64,000 bases of DNA from Psychromonas sp030397575 (lineage in GTDB: Bacteria; Pseudomonadota; Gammaproteobacteria; Enterobacterales; Psychromonadaceae), in assembly GCF_046250175.1 (NCBI RefSeq), contig NZ_CP176468.1; one strand, written 5' to 3'. Each line of letters opens with the position of its first letter. The first letter of the stretch is position 1. The translations under genes and the position numbers were made by a program. Positions 53,351 to 60,768 of this stretch are shown here, in pieces. The notes under the pieces are model-generated. The model had not been told where the DNA came from. It searched no databases and saw nothing but the letters and a program-made list of their open reading frames with translations.

Positions 53351-54028
53351 CTATTCTTGGTCTGCTAGGATGATTCTTTCTACAACAGATAACATATTAT
53401 TTTCATTAATTGTCGGTGTTAAATACTGTGGATTATAGGGGGTACCAGCACGATCTATATATGCTGCTAACATGCCTGCAGACATTGCTCCGTGTGTATC
53501 CCAATCATGTGTGGCTACTAAACGTAATTCACTGATAGGCTTATTTAAATGTGTTGCAGCAAATTGATATACTGTTGGATCTGGTTTAAAACTCCCGGTT
53601 ATTTCAACGGAAAGGATCTGATCAAAAGAGTCGCTTAATCCTGCGTTAGCGATCTGCTTTTCAATCAAATTAGTTGACGAGTTTGAGAAGGCAATAGTTT
53701 GATAGCCACTTTCGCGTAATTTTGCTAATGCTGGCTTAATATCATTATGTGCTTTCAAACTTGAAAAGGTTGATAAAATATCTTCTCGTACTTCTTTTGT
53801 TAGAGTAGCCTGAGTCTTTACTGCAATATTATCTAATACATTGGCGGCTAAAGTCGCAAATCCGGTTTTTAAACCAGTTACTGCGCATACTGTGGATGTG
53901 TGTAATAAGGTAGAAAACCATAGGCCCATTACTGATTCATCCCCAAATGCGTCAGCAAACTTAGGTTTTAATAAATTTAAGTTAAGCACTGTTTCATTAA
54001 TATCAAATAGGATGGTATCGCGTTTCAT
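53351..54028 (-). CDS. Haloacid dehalogenase, type II (HAD superfamily)
   Basis: 225 aa. Motif I ILFDINETVLNL (nucleophile Asp9) with the NET(V/L)L variant of 2-haloacid dehalogenases, motif II FSNSS, motif III Lys in GSFKPDPTVY, motif IV VATHDWDTHGAMSAG. Hydrolyses carbon-halogen bonds in relatives such as L-2-haloacid dehalogenase; the actual substrate may be a phosphate ester. Same strand as the MFS gene above it, 54 bases after its stop, so it may belong to the TetR-controlled unit. Confidence 0.86.
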   Translation of the reverse strand: MKRDTILFDINETVLNLNLLKPKFADAFGDESVMGLWFSTLLHTSTVCAVTGLKTGFATLAANVLDNIAVKTQATLTKEVREDILSTFSSLKAHNDIKPALAKLRESGYQTIAFSNSSTNLIEKQIANAGLSDSFDQILSVEITGSFKPDPTVYQFAATHLNKPISELRLVATHDWDTHGAMSAGMLAAYIDRAGTPYNPQYLTPTINENNMLSVVERIILADQE

Positions 54029-54081
54029 ATAAATTCCTTGGTTGTTAATTAATGGATATAGAAGGTGTTTTTATCAATGTT

Positions 54082-55248
54082 TTAGGTTTTAACTGTTGTT
54101 AAGTTCGGGGTTAATTTTTCCATTATTTCCGCGGCAACAAAGCCCGTAATAGTTATCAAAAACGCAGAAATATACAGCATAGTTGCCATTCCCCAATGTG
54201 TGATTACAAATCCATTAAAGGTTGTGCCAATTGCACCGCCTGTAAATAATCCAAAGGATGCTATAGACATAATAGACCCTTTCATTTCTGGAATTTGTTC
54301 TTGAATTTTGGCAATAAAAACGGGTTGGAATAGAATAAAACCTGCACCAAAACAGAATAAATATAAACAAAATAAAGCAGGACTTTGCGTATTAGCCAAC
54401 CCCACCAATGCGACAGCAATTAACAGTCCATTAAATGGCATGTATCCTTTTTTCAATTTTAACCTTAGTCTCGGCATTATCTTTCCGGCTAGAATAATGC
54501 CTAAGCCAAAAGGCGATAACATTGCACCCACTGTAAATATGTCATAGTTAAAACGTTCACTGATTAATTGACCTGTGTAAGTAAAGATTCCAAAAACGGT
54601 GAAACCCATTATTATAAATAATGGCCAAAGTGCGATTACACCTTTGTTTGATAGTACTTTTTTATAGGTGGCAATAATGGTGACTTTATTACTGATTGGT
54701 TTATCCCTTTTAATTACTTTTAACATTACTAATCCAAGTATGAGCTCTAATACACCATACGTTAAATATACCAGTTTCCATGAGCCTAAAAGCGCAATCG
54801 AACCACCGATCAATGTGGCAGTCGCGGTGCCTAAAAATCCATAAGACATTATTTTAGTCAGTACTTGAGGTCGCTCATTATCTGACGCTGCTTGTCCTAG
54901 GTAAGCTAACACAACAGGTAATAAGCCTGCTGCAAATGCCCCGTTTACAGATCTAAAAAATATTAATGAAGGTAAATCATAAGCCAATGCGCCTAAAATA
55001 CTAAAAATGGCTGTCCCTAATGTGGAAACATGGATAATAAATACTTTTCCGTAACGGTCAGATAAAGGGCCAAACAAGATAGTAAATACACCAAAAGCTA
55101 GCATATAAGCTGTAACTGATGTTGCCGCAGCGTTGACACTAAAATCTAAATCTTCAGCAATGTTAACGATTAAAGGAGCAGCAGCGTAATTATCACCATT
55201 AGCAAAGAAAAGCAGCAAGCCTAATAAAAAGATAATTTGATTATTCAT
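54082..55248 (-). CDS. MFS transporter
   Basis: 12-helix inner-membrane transporter, 388 aa, of the DHA1-like efflux type. Motif A is FGPLSDRYGKVFII, with helix 1 LLLFFANGDNYAAAPLIVNIAEDLDFSV. Substrate unknown. The frame extends to a TTG at 55269, but ATG 55248 with GGAAG just upstream begins the first helix correctly. A palindrome identical in its arms to the one before the adjacent tetR gene lies 14 bases upstream of ATG, so this gene is very likely repressed by that regulator. Confidence 0.88.
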   Translation of the reverse strand: MNNQIIFLLGLLLFFANGDNYAAAPLIVNIAEDLDFSVNAAATSVTAYMLAFGVFTILFGPLSDRYGKVFIIHVSTLGTAIFSILGALAYDLPSLIFFRSVNGAFAAGLLPVVLAYLGQAASDNERPQVLTKIMSYGFLGTATATLIGGSIALLGSWKLVYLTYGVLELILGLVMLKVIKRDKPISNKVTIIATYKKVLSNKGVIALWPLFIIMGFTVFGIFTYTGQLISERFNYDIFTVGAMLSPFGLGIILAGKIMPRLRLKLKKGYMPFNGLLIAVALVGLANTQSPALFCLYLFCFGAGFILFQPVFIAKIQEQIPEMKGSIMSIASFGLFTGGAIGTTFNGFVITHWGMATMLYISAFLITITGFVAAEIMEKLTPNLTTVKT

Positions 55249-55261
55249 AATCTTCCAGTAA

Positions 55262-55277
55262 CTAAACAATTGGTTAG
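55262..55277. promoter_or_regulatory. TetR-type operator upstream of MFS gene
   Basis: CTAAACAATTGGTTAG. Arms CTAAAC and GGTTAG are the same as in the site at 55900; only the four central bases differ (AATT against GATC). Confidence 0.8.
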
Positions 55278-55313
55278 AAACGAGGTGTGGAATTTGATCA
55301 CCTTGTTTATTGG

Positions 55314-55892
55314 TTAATGTTTGTGAGTTGCACTTATCGCATTGAAAGTGAATTCAATATAGTCATGTACTTGTTCAATGGGGTGCACTTTTGATGCTGC
55401 TGATATAGATTGTTTTGTAATGATAAGATAATTTGCTTGCTTATTTGCTGTTGATTGGTCAAGGCCATGCTCTAGTAACTTATCAATAAATAGTTGTCGT
55501 TGATAATCAACAAAGGATTGAATTTCAGCGAGTACTTTAGTTTCTTTATGGCTATTTAATTGAGCACGAGTGTTAGACATTAAGCATCCTTTACTGCAAT
55601 CCGTGTCATGATAAATATCTAAACAGTCATAAAAAAAAGCTTTTATAGCCATTAAGCCTTGATCACTTTGTTTTAATTTAATGATCGCTGGTGAATGAAG
55701 GGCTCGGTAGGCTTGTAAACTGGCAATAAATACACCTTGCTTACTACCAAAACTGGCATAAATAGAGAATTTATTAATACCCATTGTAGATTCAAGCAAG
55801 CTCATTGAAGTGTTGTGATAACCATTACGCCAAAAAAGCTGCGTCGCTTTTTCGATAACATGATTATCTTCATAACTCTTTTTGCGTGGCAT
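55314..55892 (-). CDS. TetR/AcrR-family repressor
   Basis: 192 aa. N-terminal HTH: YEDNHVIEKATQLFWRNGYHNTSMSLLESTMGINKFSIYASFGSKQGVFIASLQAY, where the recognition helix reads KFSIYASFGSKQ. The C-terminal ligand domain is all-helical with CSKGCLMSNTRAQL, typical of TetR_C members near dehalogenase or flavoprotein genes. Directly upstream of the MFS gene on the same strand (65 bases) and preceded by its own operator, so it autoregulates and represses the pump. Confidence 0.92.
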   Translation of the reverse strand: MPRKKSYEDNHVIEKATQLFWRNGYHNTSMSLLESTMGINKFSIYASFGSKQGVFIASLQAYRALHSPAIIKLKQSDQGLMAIKAFFYDCLDIYHDTDCSKGCLMSNTRAQLNSHKETKVLAEIQSFVDYQRQLFIDKLLEHGLDQSTANKQANYLIITKQSISAASKVHPIEQVHDYIEFTFNAISATHKH

Positions 55893-55899
55893 ATTTTAC

Positions 55900-55915
55900 C
55901 TAAACGATCGGTTAG
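55900..55915. promoter_or_regulatory. TetR-type operator upstream of tetR gene
   Basis: CTAAACGATCGGTTAG, near-perfect palindrome centred on GATC, 8 bases before the repressor ATG. Shares its arms with the site at 55262. Confidence 0.82.
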
Positions 55916-55989
55916 TTTAAATCTATTCTAGGGATCTTAAATAATTTTACAAGTGACTTTTCAAAGAGGAGATGAACTTTAGTAGGCAT

Positions 55990-56022
55990 AAAAAAGCACC
56001 AACGTTGATCGTCAGTGCTTTA
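55990..56022 (-). terminator. Terminator after MDR oxidoreductase gene
   Basis: Minus strand: AAAGCAC ... ACG/CGT inner pair ... GTGCTTT then TTT. It begins about 35 bases after the stop at 56058. Confidence 0.75.
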
Positions 56023-56057
56023 TATCAAATTAATTATTTATATATTAAATTAATCGT

Positions 56058-57056
56058 CTAGATTTTAACGACTAATTTACCTTTGTTAGCACCGGTCGCA
56101 AAAAGGTTTAAACCATCGATAGCAGATTCTAAACCTTCTAATACATGGGTTCTGTGTTTAATTTGGCCTGCCATCACATAAGGTGTTAGTTTTTCTAATA
56201 ACGCTGGCACTTTATGGAAATGATCTGGCATGGTGAAGCCTTGTATAGTGATACGACGCTTAATCACATTTAACCAGCTTGGGCCGGGTGCCGGAACATC
56301 ACTGTGATAATCAGATATCAGACCACACACTACAACGCGGCCATGTGCATTCATTTTATCTATTATCATATGCTGAATAGGGCCACCAGTATTTTCAAAG
56401 AATACGTCTATACCGTCTGGTGCTGCATCTGCTAATTGCTCTGCTAAGTTATCGCTTTTGTAATTAATCGCGGCATCAAACCCTAGCTCGTTGACGATCC
56501 AATCTGCTTTTTCTTGGCTACCGACAACACCAATCACACGTAAACCATCTGCTTTAGCTAGTTGCCCTACGATAGAACCAACTGAGCCAGCGGCACCTGT
56601 TACGATCAAGGTTTCACCTTTTTCTGGTTTACCCACGTTAAATAAGCCTTGTGTGGCAGTTAAACCTGGTAATGCAAATACAGATAAAATACTTTCATCT
56701 GGTAAGTCCGCAGTTACTTTATTTAGACCTTGGCCATCACCTAGGTAGTATTGTTGCCATCCCATCATACCCATGACACGATCACCTACAGTAAAATCTG
56801 GGTGATTACTAACGGTTACTTCACCAATACCTGAACTACGCATTACGTCGCCTAGCGCGACTGGCGGAATATAACTATTAGTATCAGGTGTCATCCAACC
56901 AAACATAGCTGGGTCAAGTGACATGTAGTTTTGTTTAACCAAAATTTGACCTGGTGCGACTTCAGGTAATGTTTTCTCAACGACTTCGAAAATTGATGAG
57001 TCCACATGACCACCCTCATGGTATTTAACGAGATTAATTGCTGTATATGTTGTCAT
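56058..57056 (-). CDS. NADPH-dependent MDR-family oxidoreductase
   Basis: Zinc-free medium-chain reductase, 332 aa, of the leukotriene B4 12-hydroxydehydrogenase/CurA-like group, reducing double bonds of enones. NADPH-binding site VTGAAGSVGSIVGQLAKADGLRVIGVVGS; MSLDPAMFGWM near the N-terminus and DVFFENTGGPIQHMIIDKMNAHGRVVVCGLIS are family marks. Divergent from a LysR gene, with a T-N11-A box in the 150-base gap, suggesting control by that regulator. Confidence 0.9.
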   Translation of the reverse strand: MTTYTAINLVKYHEGGHVDSSIFEVVEKTLPEVAPGQILVKQNYMSLDPAMFGWMTPDTNSYIPPVALGDVMRSSGIGEVTVSNHPDFTVGDRVMGMMGWQQYYLGDGQGLNKVTADLPDESILSVFALPGLTATQGLFNVGKPEKGETLIVTGAAGSVGSIVGQLAKADGLRVIGVVGSQEKADWIVNELGFDAAINYKSDNLAEQLADAAPDGIDVFFENTGGPIQHMIIDKMNAHGRVVVCGLISDYHSDVPAPGPSWLNVIKRRITIQGFTMPDHFHKVPALLEKLTPYVMAGQIKHRTHVLEGLESAIDGLNLFATGANKGKLVVKI

Positions 57057-57157
57057 GTTATCTTCCTCTTAATAAAAGCAAAGTTTATGTTGTTGAATCA
57101 ACGAAAGTCAGTATGACAACTATTAATATCAAGATATATACCTTAATATGAGCATCT

Positions 57158-57178
57158 TTATTGTCTAAAAGACAATAA
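57158..57178. promoter_or_regulatory. LysR-type box between MDR and LysR genes
   Basis: TTATTGTCT (57158-57166) and its reverse complement AGACAATAA (57170-57178) around three bases. The inner TGTCTAAAAGACA is a T-N11-A LysR box. It lies 28 bases before the lysR start. Confidence 0.68.
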
Positions 57179-57206
57179 TGTTGGTTTTTATATAGAGGAG
57201 CCTCAA

Positions 57207-58115
57207 TTGGATCAACTACGTGCATTAAAGTATTTTGTTCAAGTCGTGGAAACTGGTAGTTTTACTAAAGCTGCAGAGATTTTTTCAGTGCCTCCTTCAT
57301 CGTTATCACGTCGTATTGCAGACCTTGAAAAAAGTTTAGGCGCTACCTTATTAAAACGTTCAACACGGGTAATGACACTCACTGAGATAGGGCAGCAATA
57401 TTATCAGCAGGTAAGTGATGTATTAAGAACGCTTGAACTCAGTGATGAATCGGTCCGTGCTTATCAAACAACCCCAATGGGAGTGTTAAATATCAGTTCG
57501 ACAGTGGGGTTTGGTGAAAAAGTGTTGTTACCCCTGTTGGATGAATTTTATAGTTTTTATCCGCAGGTCACGTTAAATGTGACGCTAAGCGATGAATTAT
57601 CGACTCTTGCAAGAGATGAAGTGGACTTGGCTATTCGTGGTGGCTATGCACCAGATGAGCACGTGGTTGCCATTAAACTCATGGATAACGACTTTATTCC
57701 CGTTGCTGCGCCTAGTTACCTCAAAAAAACGGATAAAATAGAAGATGCACTGCAGTTGAAAGAACATCAGGGATTATTTTTCAAAACACCTGCTGGTGCA
57801 ACACCTTGGTTATGTGAAATAAACGGGCAATGGCATGATGTTTCAGCCGCACCTTATCTTATTACTAATAGTGGGGAGTGGTTATTAAGACAAACTATTG
57901 CAGGAAAAGGGATATTAATGATGCCAAGGTGGGCATTAAAGGAGCATCTTTTATCGGGTGAATTGGTCGAGTTGAATATTACGCCTCCATTAACCGTAAC
58001 ACAGAACCCTAACTTAGGCCTTTATCTGTTATATCAAAAACAACGTTATCAGGTTCCTAAGTTAAAAGCAGCAATCGACTTTATTGTAGCAAGAGTTAAT
58101 GAACTTAAAATATAA
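57207..58115 (+). CDS. LysR-family transcriptional regulator
   Basis: 302 aa. N-terminal winged HTH: LRALKYFVQVVETGSFTKAAEIFSVPPSSLSRRIADLEKSLGATLLKRSTRVMTLTEIG; C-terminal periplasmic-binding-like effector domain (GVLNISSTVGFGEKVLLPLLDEF, DEVDLAIRGG). The start is TTG 57207, six bases after GAGGAG. Divergent from the MDR oxidoreductase gene, its likely target; an effector cannot be named. Confidence 0.92.
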   Translation: MDQLRALKYFVQVVETGSFTKAAEIFSVPPSSLSRRIADLEKSLGATLLKRSTRVMTLTEIGQQYYQQVSDVLRTLELSDESVRAYQTTPMGVLNISSTVGFGEKVLLPLLDEFYSFYPQVTLNVTLSDELSTLARDEVDLAIRGGYAPDEHVVAIKLMDNDFIPVAAPSYLKKTDKIEDALQLKEHQGLFFKTPAGATPWLCEINGQWHDVSAAPYLITNSGEWLLRQTIAGKGILMMPRWALKEHLLSGELVELNITPPLTVTQNPNLGLYLLYQKQRYQVPKLKAAIDFIVARVNELKI

Positions 58116-58226
58116 GCCCTTTTTAAATAAGTAACTTTATCGACTTTACTTTATACGAATTATATTAAATAAGTTATCTTAATAAGCAAACTAGAGTCGT
58201 CGGTATGACTACATTAAAGGACGCAT

Positions 58227-59075
58227 GTGGATTTACAACAAATTATTATTTCATTGCCTAATGCCGGAGATATTAGCTTTGAAAAGCTTATTACACAGAG
58301 TCTTATGGCTATTAACACAGTAAGCCTGTTCTTGACTTTAGTGATTATCCTATTCATTTTGCAACGATTGGTCTTTGCATCTAGCATGCGTTTGTTTGGC
58401 GGTAAGGCTATTTATATTAGCGCTTGGATTGGCACACCAATACATGAAATATCTCATGCTTTATTATGTCTTGTTTTTGGTCATAAAATTAAACGGATTT
58501 TATTGTTCAGTCCTGATCAGAAAGGCACGCTAGGCTACGTGACTCATTCATATAATAACCGCAATCTATGGCACATAATGGGCAATTTCTTTATCGCCAT
58601 AGCTCCTTTATTCGGTGGGTTATTAGGTTTGTACCTTGCTAGTTGGTGTTTATTAGACAATGCCGATGCACTTTTTTTACTGTTATACAATGCGGTATTT
58701 GATGGTGTCAGTGAGTTGCATTACGAAAGTCTAGTAAAATTAGCTAATGCAGTGACTGAGGTTATCGAACAGGCATATATTAATGCACCTGTTAAAGTCA
58801 TTTTCTGGGCGTATTGTTGTGCCGCTATCAGTTTGCATTTATCACCCTCTGCTGAAGATTTAAAGGGAATTAGTGGAGGGGTGATCGTGTTTGTTTTTAT
58901 ATGTTTGTTATTGATGTTAGCTAACCAATTTCTACAATTGACCTGGTTTACCCAAATAGGAAGCATGATTAACATGGTGTCTATTATTTATTTAATAGGT
59001 ATTGTGTTGGCTAGTTTGCTCTTATTGCCACTGACGATAGGGTATCTATTCGTTCTCGCCTATCGTTTTAGATAA
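58227..59075 (+). CDS. Integral membrane protein with HExxH motif
   Basis: Polytopic membrane protein, 282 aa, about six helices. In TM2-TM3 it carries IGTPIHEISHALLCLVFGHKIKRI: H-E-I-S-H fits a zinc metalloprotease HExxH, and the surrounding GxxxHExxHxL...GxxI resembles the M50-like group. A third ligand such as NPDG is not obvious, so protease activity is only possible. No close functional relative was recognised. GTG 58227 is five bases after AAGGA; ATG 58225 is in another frame. Confidence 0.75.
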   Translation: MDLQQIIISLPNAGDISFEKLITQSLMAINTVSLFLTLVIILFILQRLVFASSMRLFGGKAIYISAWIGTPIHEISHALLCLVFGHKIKRILLFSPDQKGTLGYVTHSYNNRNLWHIMGNFFIAIAPLFGGLLGLYLASWCLLDNADALFLLLYNAVFDGVSELHYESLVKLANAVTEVIEQAYINAPVKVIFWAYCCAAISLHLSPSAEDLKGISGGVIVFVFICLLLMLANQFLQLTWFTQIGSMINMVSIIYLIGIVLASLLLLPLTIGYLFVLAYRFR

Positions 59076-59111
59076 TGCAAACAACTATGTTTTAGCTGTT
59101 TGCAAGTAAAC

Positions 59112-60461
59112 TTAGAGGACAGCAAACTGTTTATTTTGAATGCTATGTAGGCGTTGACCCAATAATATAGCAGCAGTGGTTAAGCCAACCGTGATACCTA
59201 TCCAGAAACCTACGGCACCCATTGGTTGGGTGAGCAAATTTGTCATTCCTAAAATATAACCTAGCGGTAAGCCTACCACCCAGTAAGAGATAAAAGTACG
59301 AATAAAGATTGCTGACATCTCTTTATAACCTCGTAATGCACCTGCTGCGACCACTTGAATAGCGTCTACACATTGATAAATAGCTGATAACAAAATTAAT
59401 GTAATGGCTAATTCAATTACCTCTGAATTATGGGAGTAAAGCTCTGCTATCTGCTGTTTAAAGATGATGCTGAGTAGCGCTGTAATTATCGATAAACCTA
59501 AGCCAATAGCAAGGCCTGCATAGCTTGCTTGTTTTGCTCCGTTATTGCTTTGCTGCCCTAAGTTATATCCAACACGAATACTCACCGCATTGGCGATACT
59601 CATAGGCAGCATAAAGATCATACTTGAGAAGTTAATCGCAATTTGATGTGAAGCCACTACATTTGCGCCTAATGGAGCAACTAATATTGCGATGGCAGCA
59701 AAAATAGTCACTTCAAAAAATAGGGCAACTGCAACTGGCAGGCCTAATTTAGCGATATGGTAAATATGTTTGAAGTCGGGCTTAGTGAATTGTGTAAACA
59801 AAGGATAATGCTTTAGTTTTCGAGTGTAATAAACGTAAGCAGCTAATGCGATACACATGAACCAATAAACAATAGCTGTCGCAACACCACAACCTACACC
59901 GCCCATGGCAGGTGCACCCCATTCACCATAAACAAACATCCAATTTAATGGGATATTAAGTAATAAACCCAAGAAACCAATTACCATTGCTGGTTTAGTT
60001 AAAGATAACCCTTCAATATAGTTACGCAGCGATTGGAATATTAAAAAAGCTGGAATAGCAAAAATCATCGCATATAAATAGTGCGTTGTGATTTCTGCTA
60101 GGCGATCTTCTATTTCCATGATGACCATCAGAGAGCTGGCATTAAACAGGACGATGGCCACTGGAATACATAACAACAACGATAGATATAAACCTTGTTG
60201 TCCAGTTTTAGGAATGTTAATTAAATCATTAGCACCATGTGCTTGCGCCGTCAGTGGGATTAAGGCCATTAACACACCCACTCCAAAGAGAATACAAGGC
60301 AACCAAATACTAGCTGCAATTGCTACTGCTGCCATATCTGTAGCACTCACTCCACCGGCCATAACAGTATCCACAAAGCCCATTGCTGTTTGTGCAAACT
60401 GCGCGATAAATAATGGAAGGCTTAGTTTGATAATTTTTTTAGATTCAACAACAAATGGCAC
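59112..60461 (-). CDS. MATE-family multidrug efflux pump (NorM/MdtK-like)
   Basis: 12-helix Na+- or H+-coupled drug exporter, about 449 aa. The N-terminal block SLPLFIAQFAQTAMGFVDTVMAGG followed by MAAVAIAASIWLPCILFGVG matches E. coli MdtK closely, as do GGVGCGVATAIVYW and FFEVTIFAAIAILVAPLGANVVASHQIAINFSSMIFMLPMSIANAVSIRVGY. The frame is open to 60548, but the extra 29 residues are not hydrophobic and absent from relatives; GTG 60461 with GGAG six bases upstream gives MPFVVESKKIIKLSL. Start therefore moderately sure. Confidence 0.9.
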   Translation of the reverse strand: MPFVVESKKIIKLSLPLFIAQFAQTAMGFVDTVMAGGVSATDMAAVAIAASIWLPCILFGVGVLMALIPLTAQAHGANDLINIPKTGQQGLYLSLLLCIPVAIVLFNASSLMVIMEIEDRLAEITTHYLYAMIFAIPAFLIFQSLRNYIEGLSLTKPAMVIGFLGLLLNIPLNWMFVYGEWGAPAMGGVGCGVATAIVYWFMCIALAAYVYYTRKLKHYPLFTQFTKPDFKHIYHIAKLGLPVAVALFFEVTIFAAIAILVAPLGANVVASHQIAINFSSMIFMLPMSIANAVSIRVGYNLGQQSNNGAKQASYAGLAIGLGLSIITALLSIIFKQQIAELYSHNSEVIELAITLILLSAIYQCVDAIQVVAAGALRGYKEMSAIFIRTFISYWVVGLPLGYILGMTNLLTQPMGAVGFWIGITVGLTTAAILLGQRLHSIQNKQFAVL

Positions 60462-60768
60462 AGCGAACTCCGATAAAACAAAAACAGCGAGTGTATGATG
60501 ACGAGCAATAGGGTGCAATTGAATTCTTACTTTAAATGTAAAAACCACATGGTTATTTGTCTTAGTTGGAAATTATAATTAATAGACTTATTTTTAATGG
60601 TGGTTTTGCTTTAAAAAAGAACAGTTGGAAGATGCTATAAAATTAGTTAAATACGTTAAAAATAGATGATAAGCCTCTTACTTTATTTAAAAAGCACAGC
60701 AACTTCTTTTTGAATAGGTAAACTATTATTTCCTCGTATTTATACTCACAGTATTAGATAGGTTAGTT
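60462..60768. other. Divergent intergenic region MATE / patZ
   Basis: About 300 bases when the MATE start is taken at 60461. No gene, terminator or known operator was seen. Confidence 0.4.

Noticed and set aside
60088..60498. 136-aa open frame opposite the MATE gene
   Set aside because: Shadow of a highly conserved transporter frame; no start signals.
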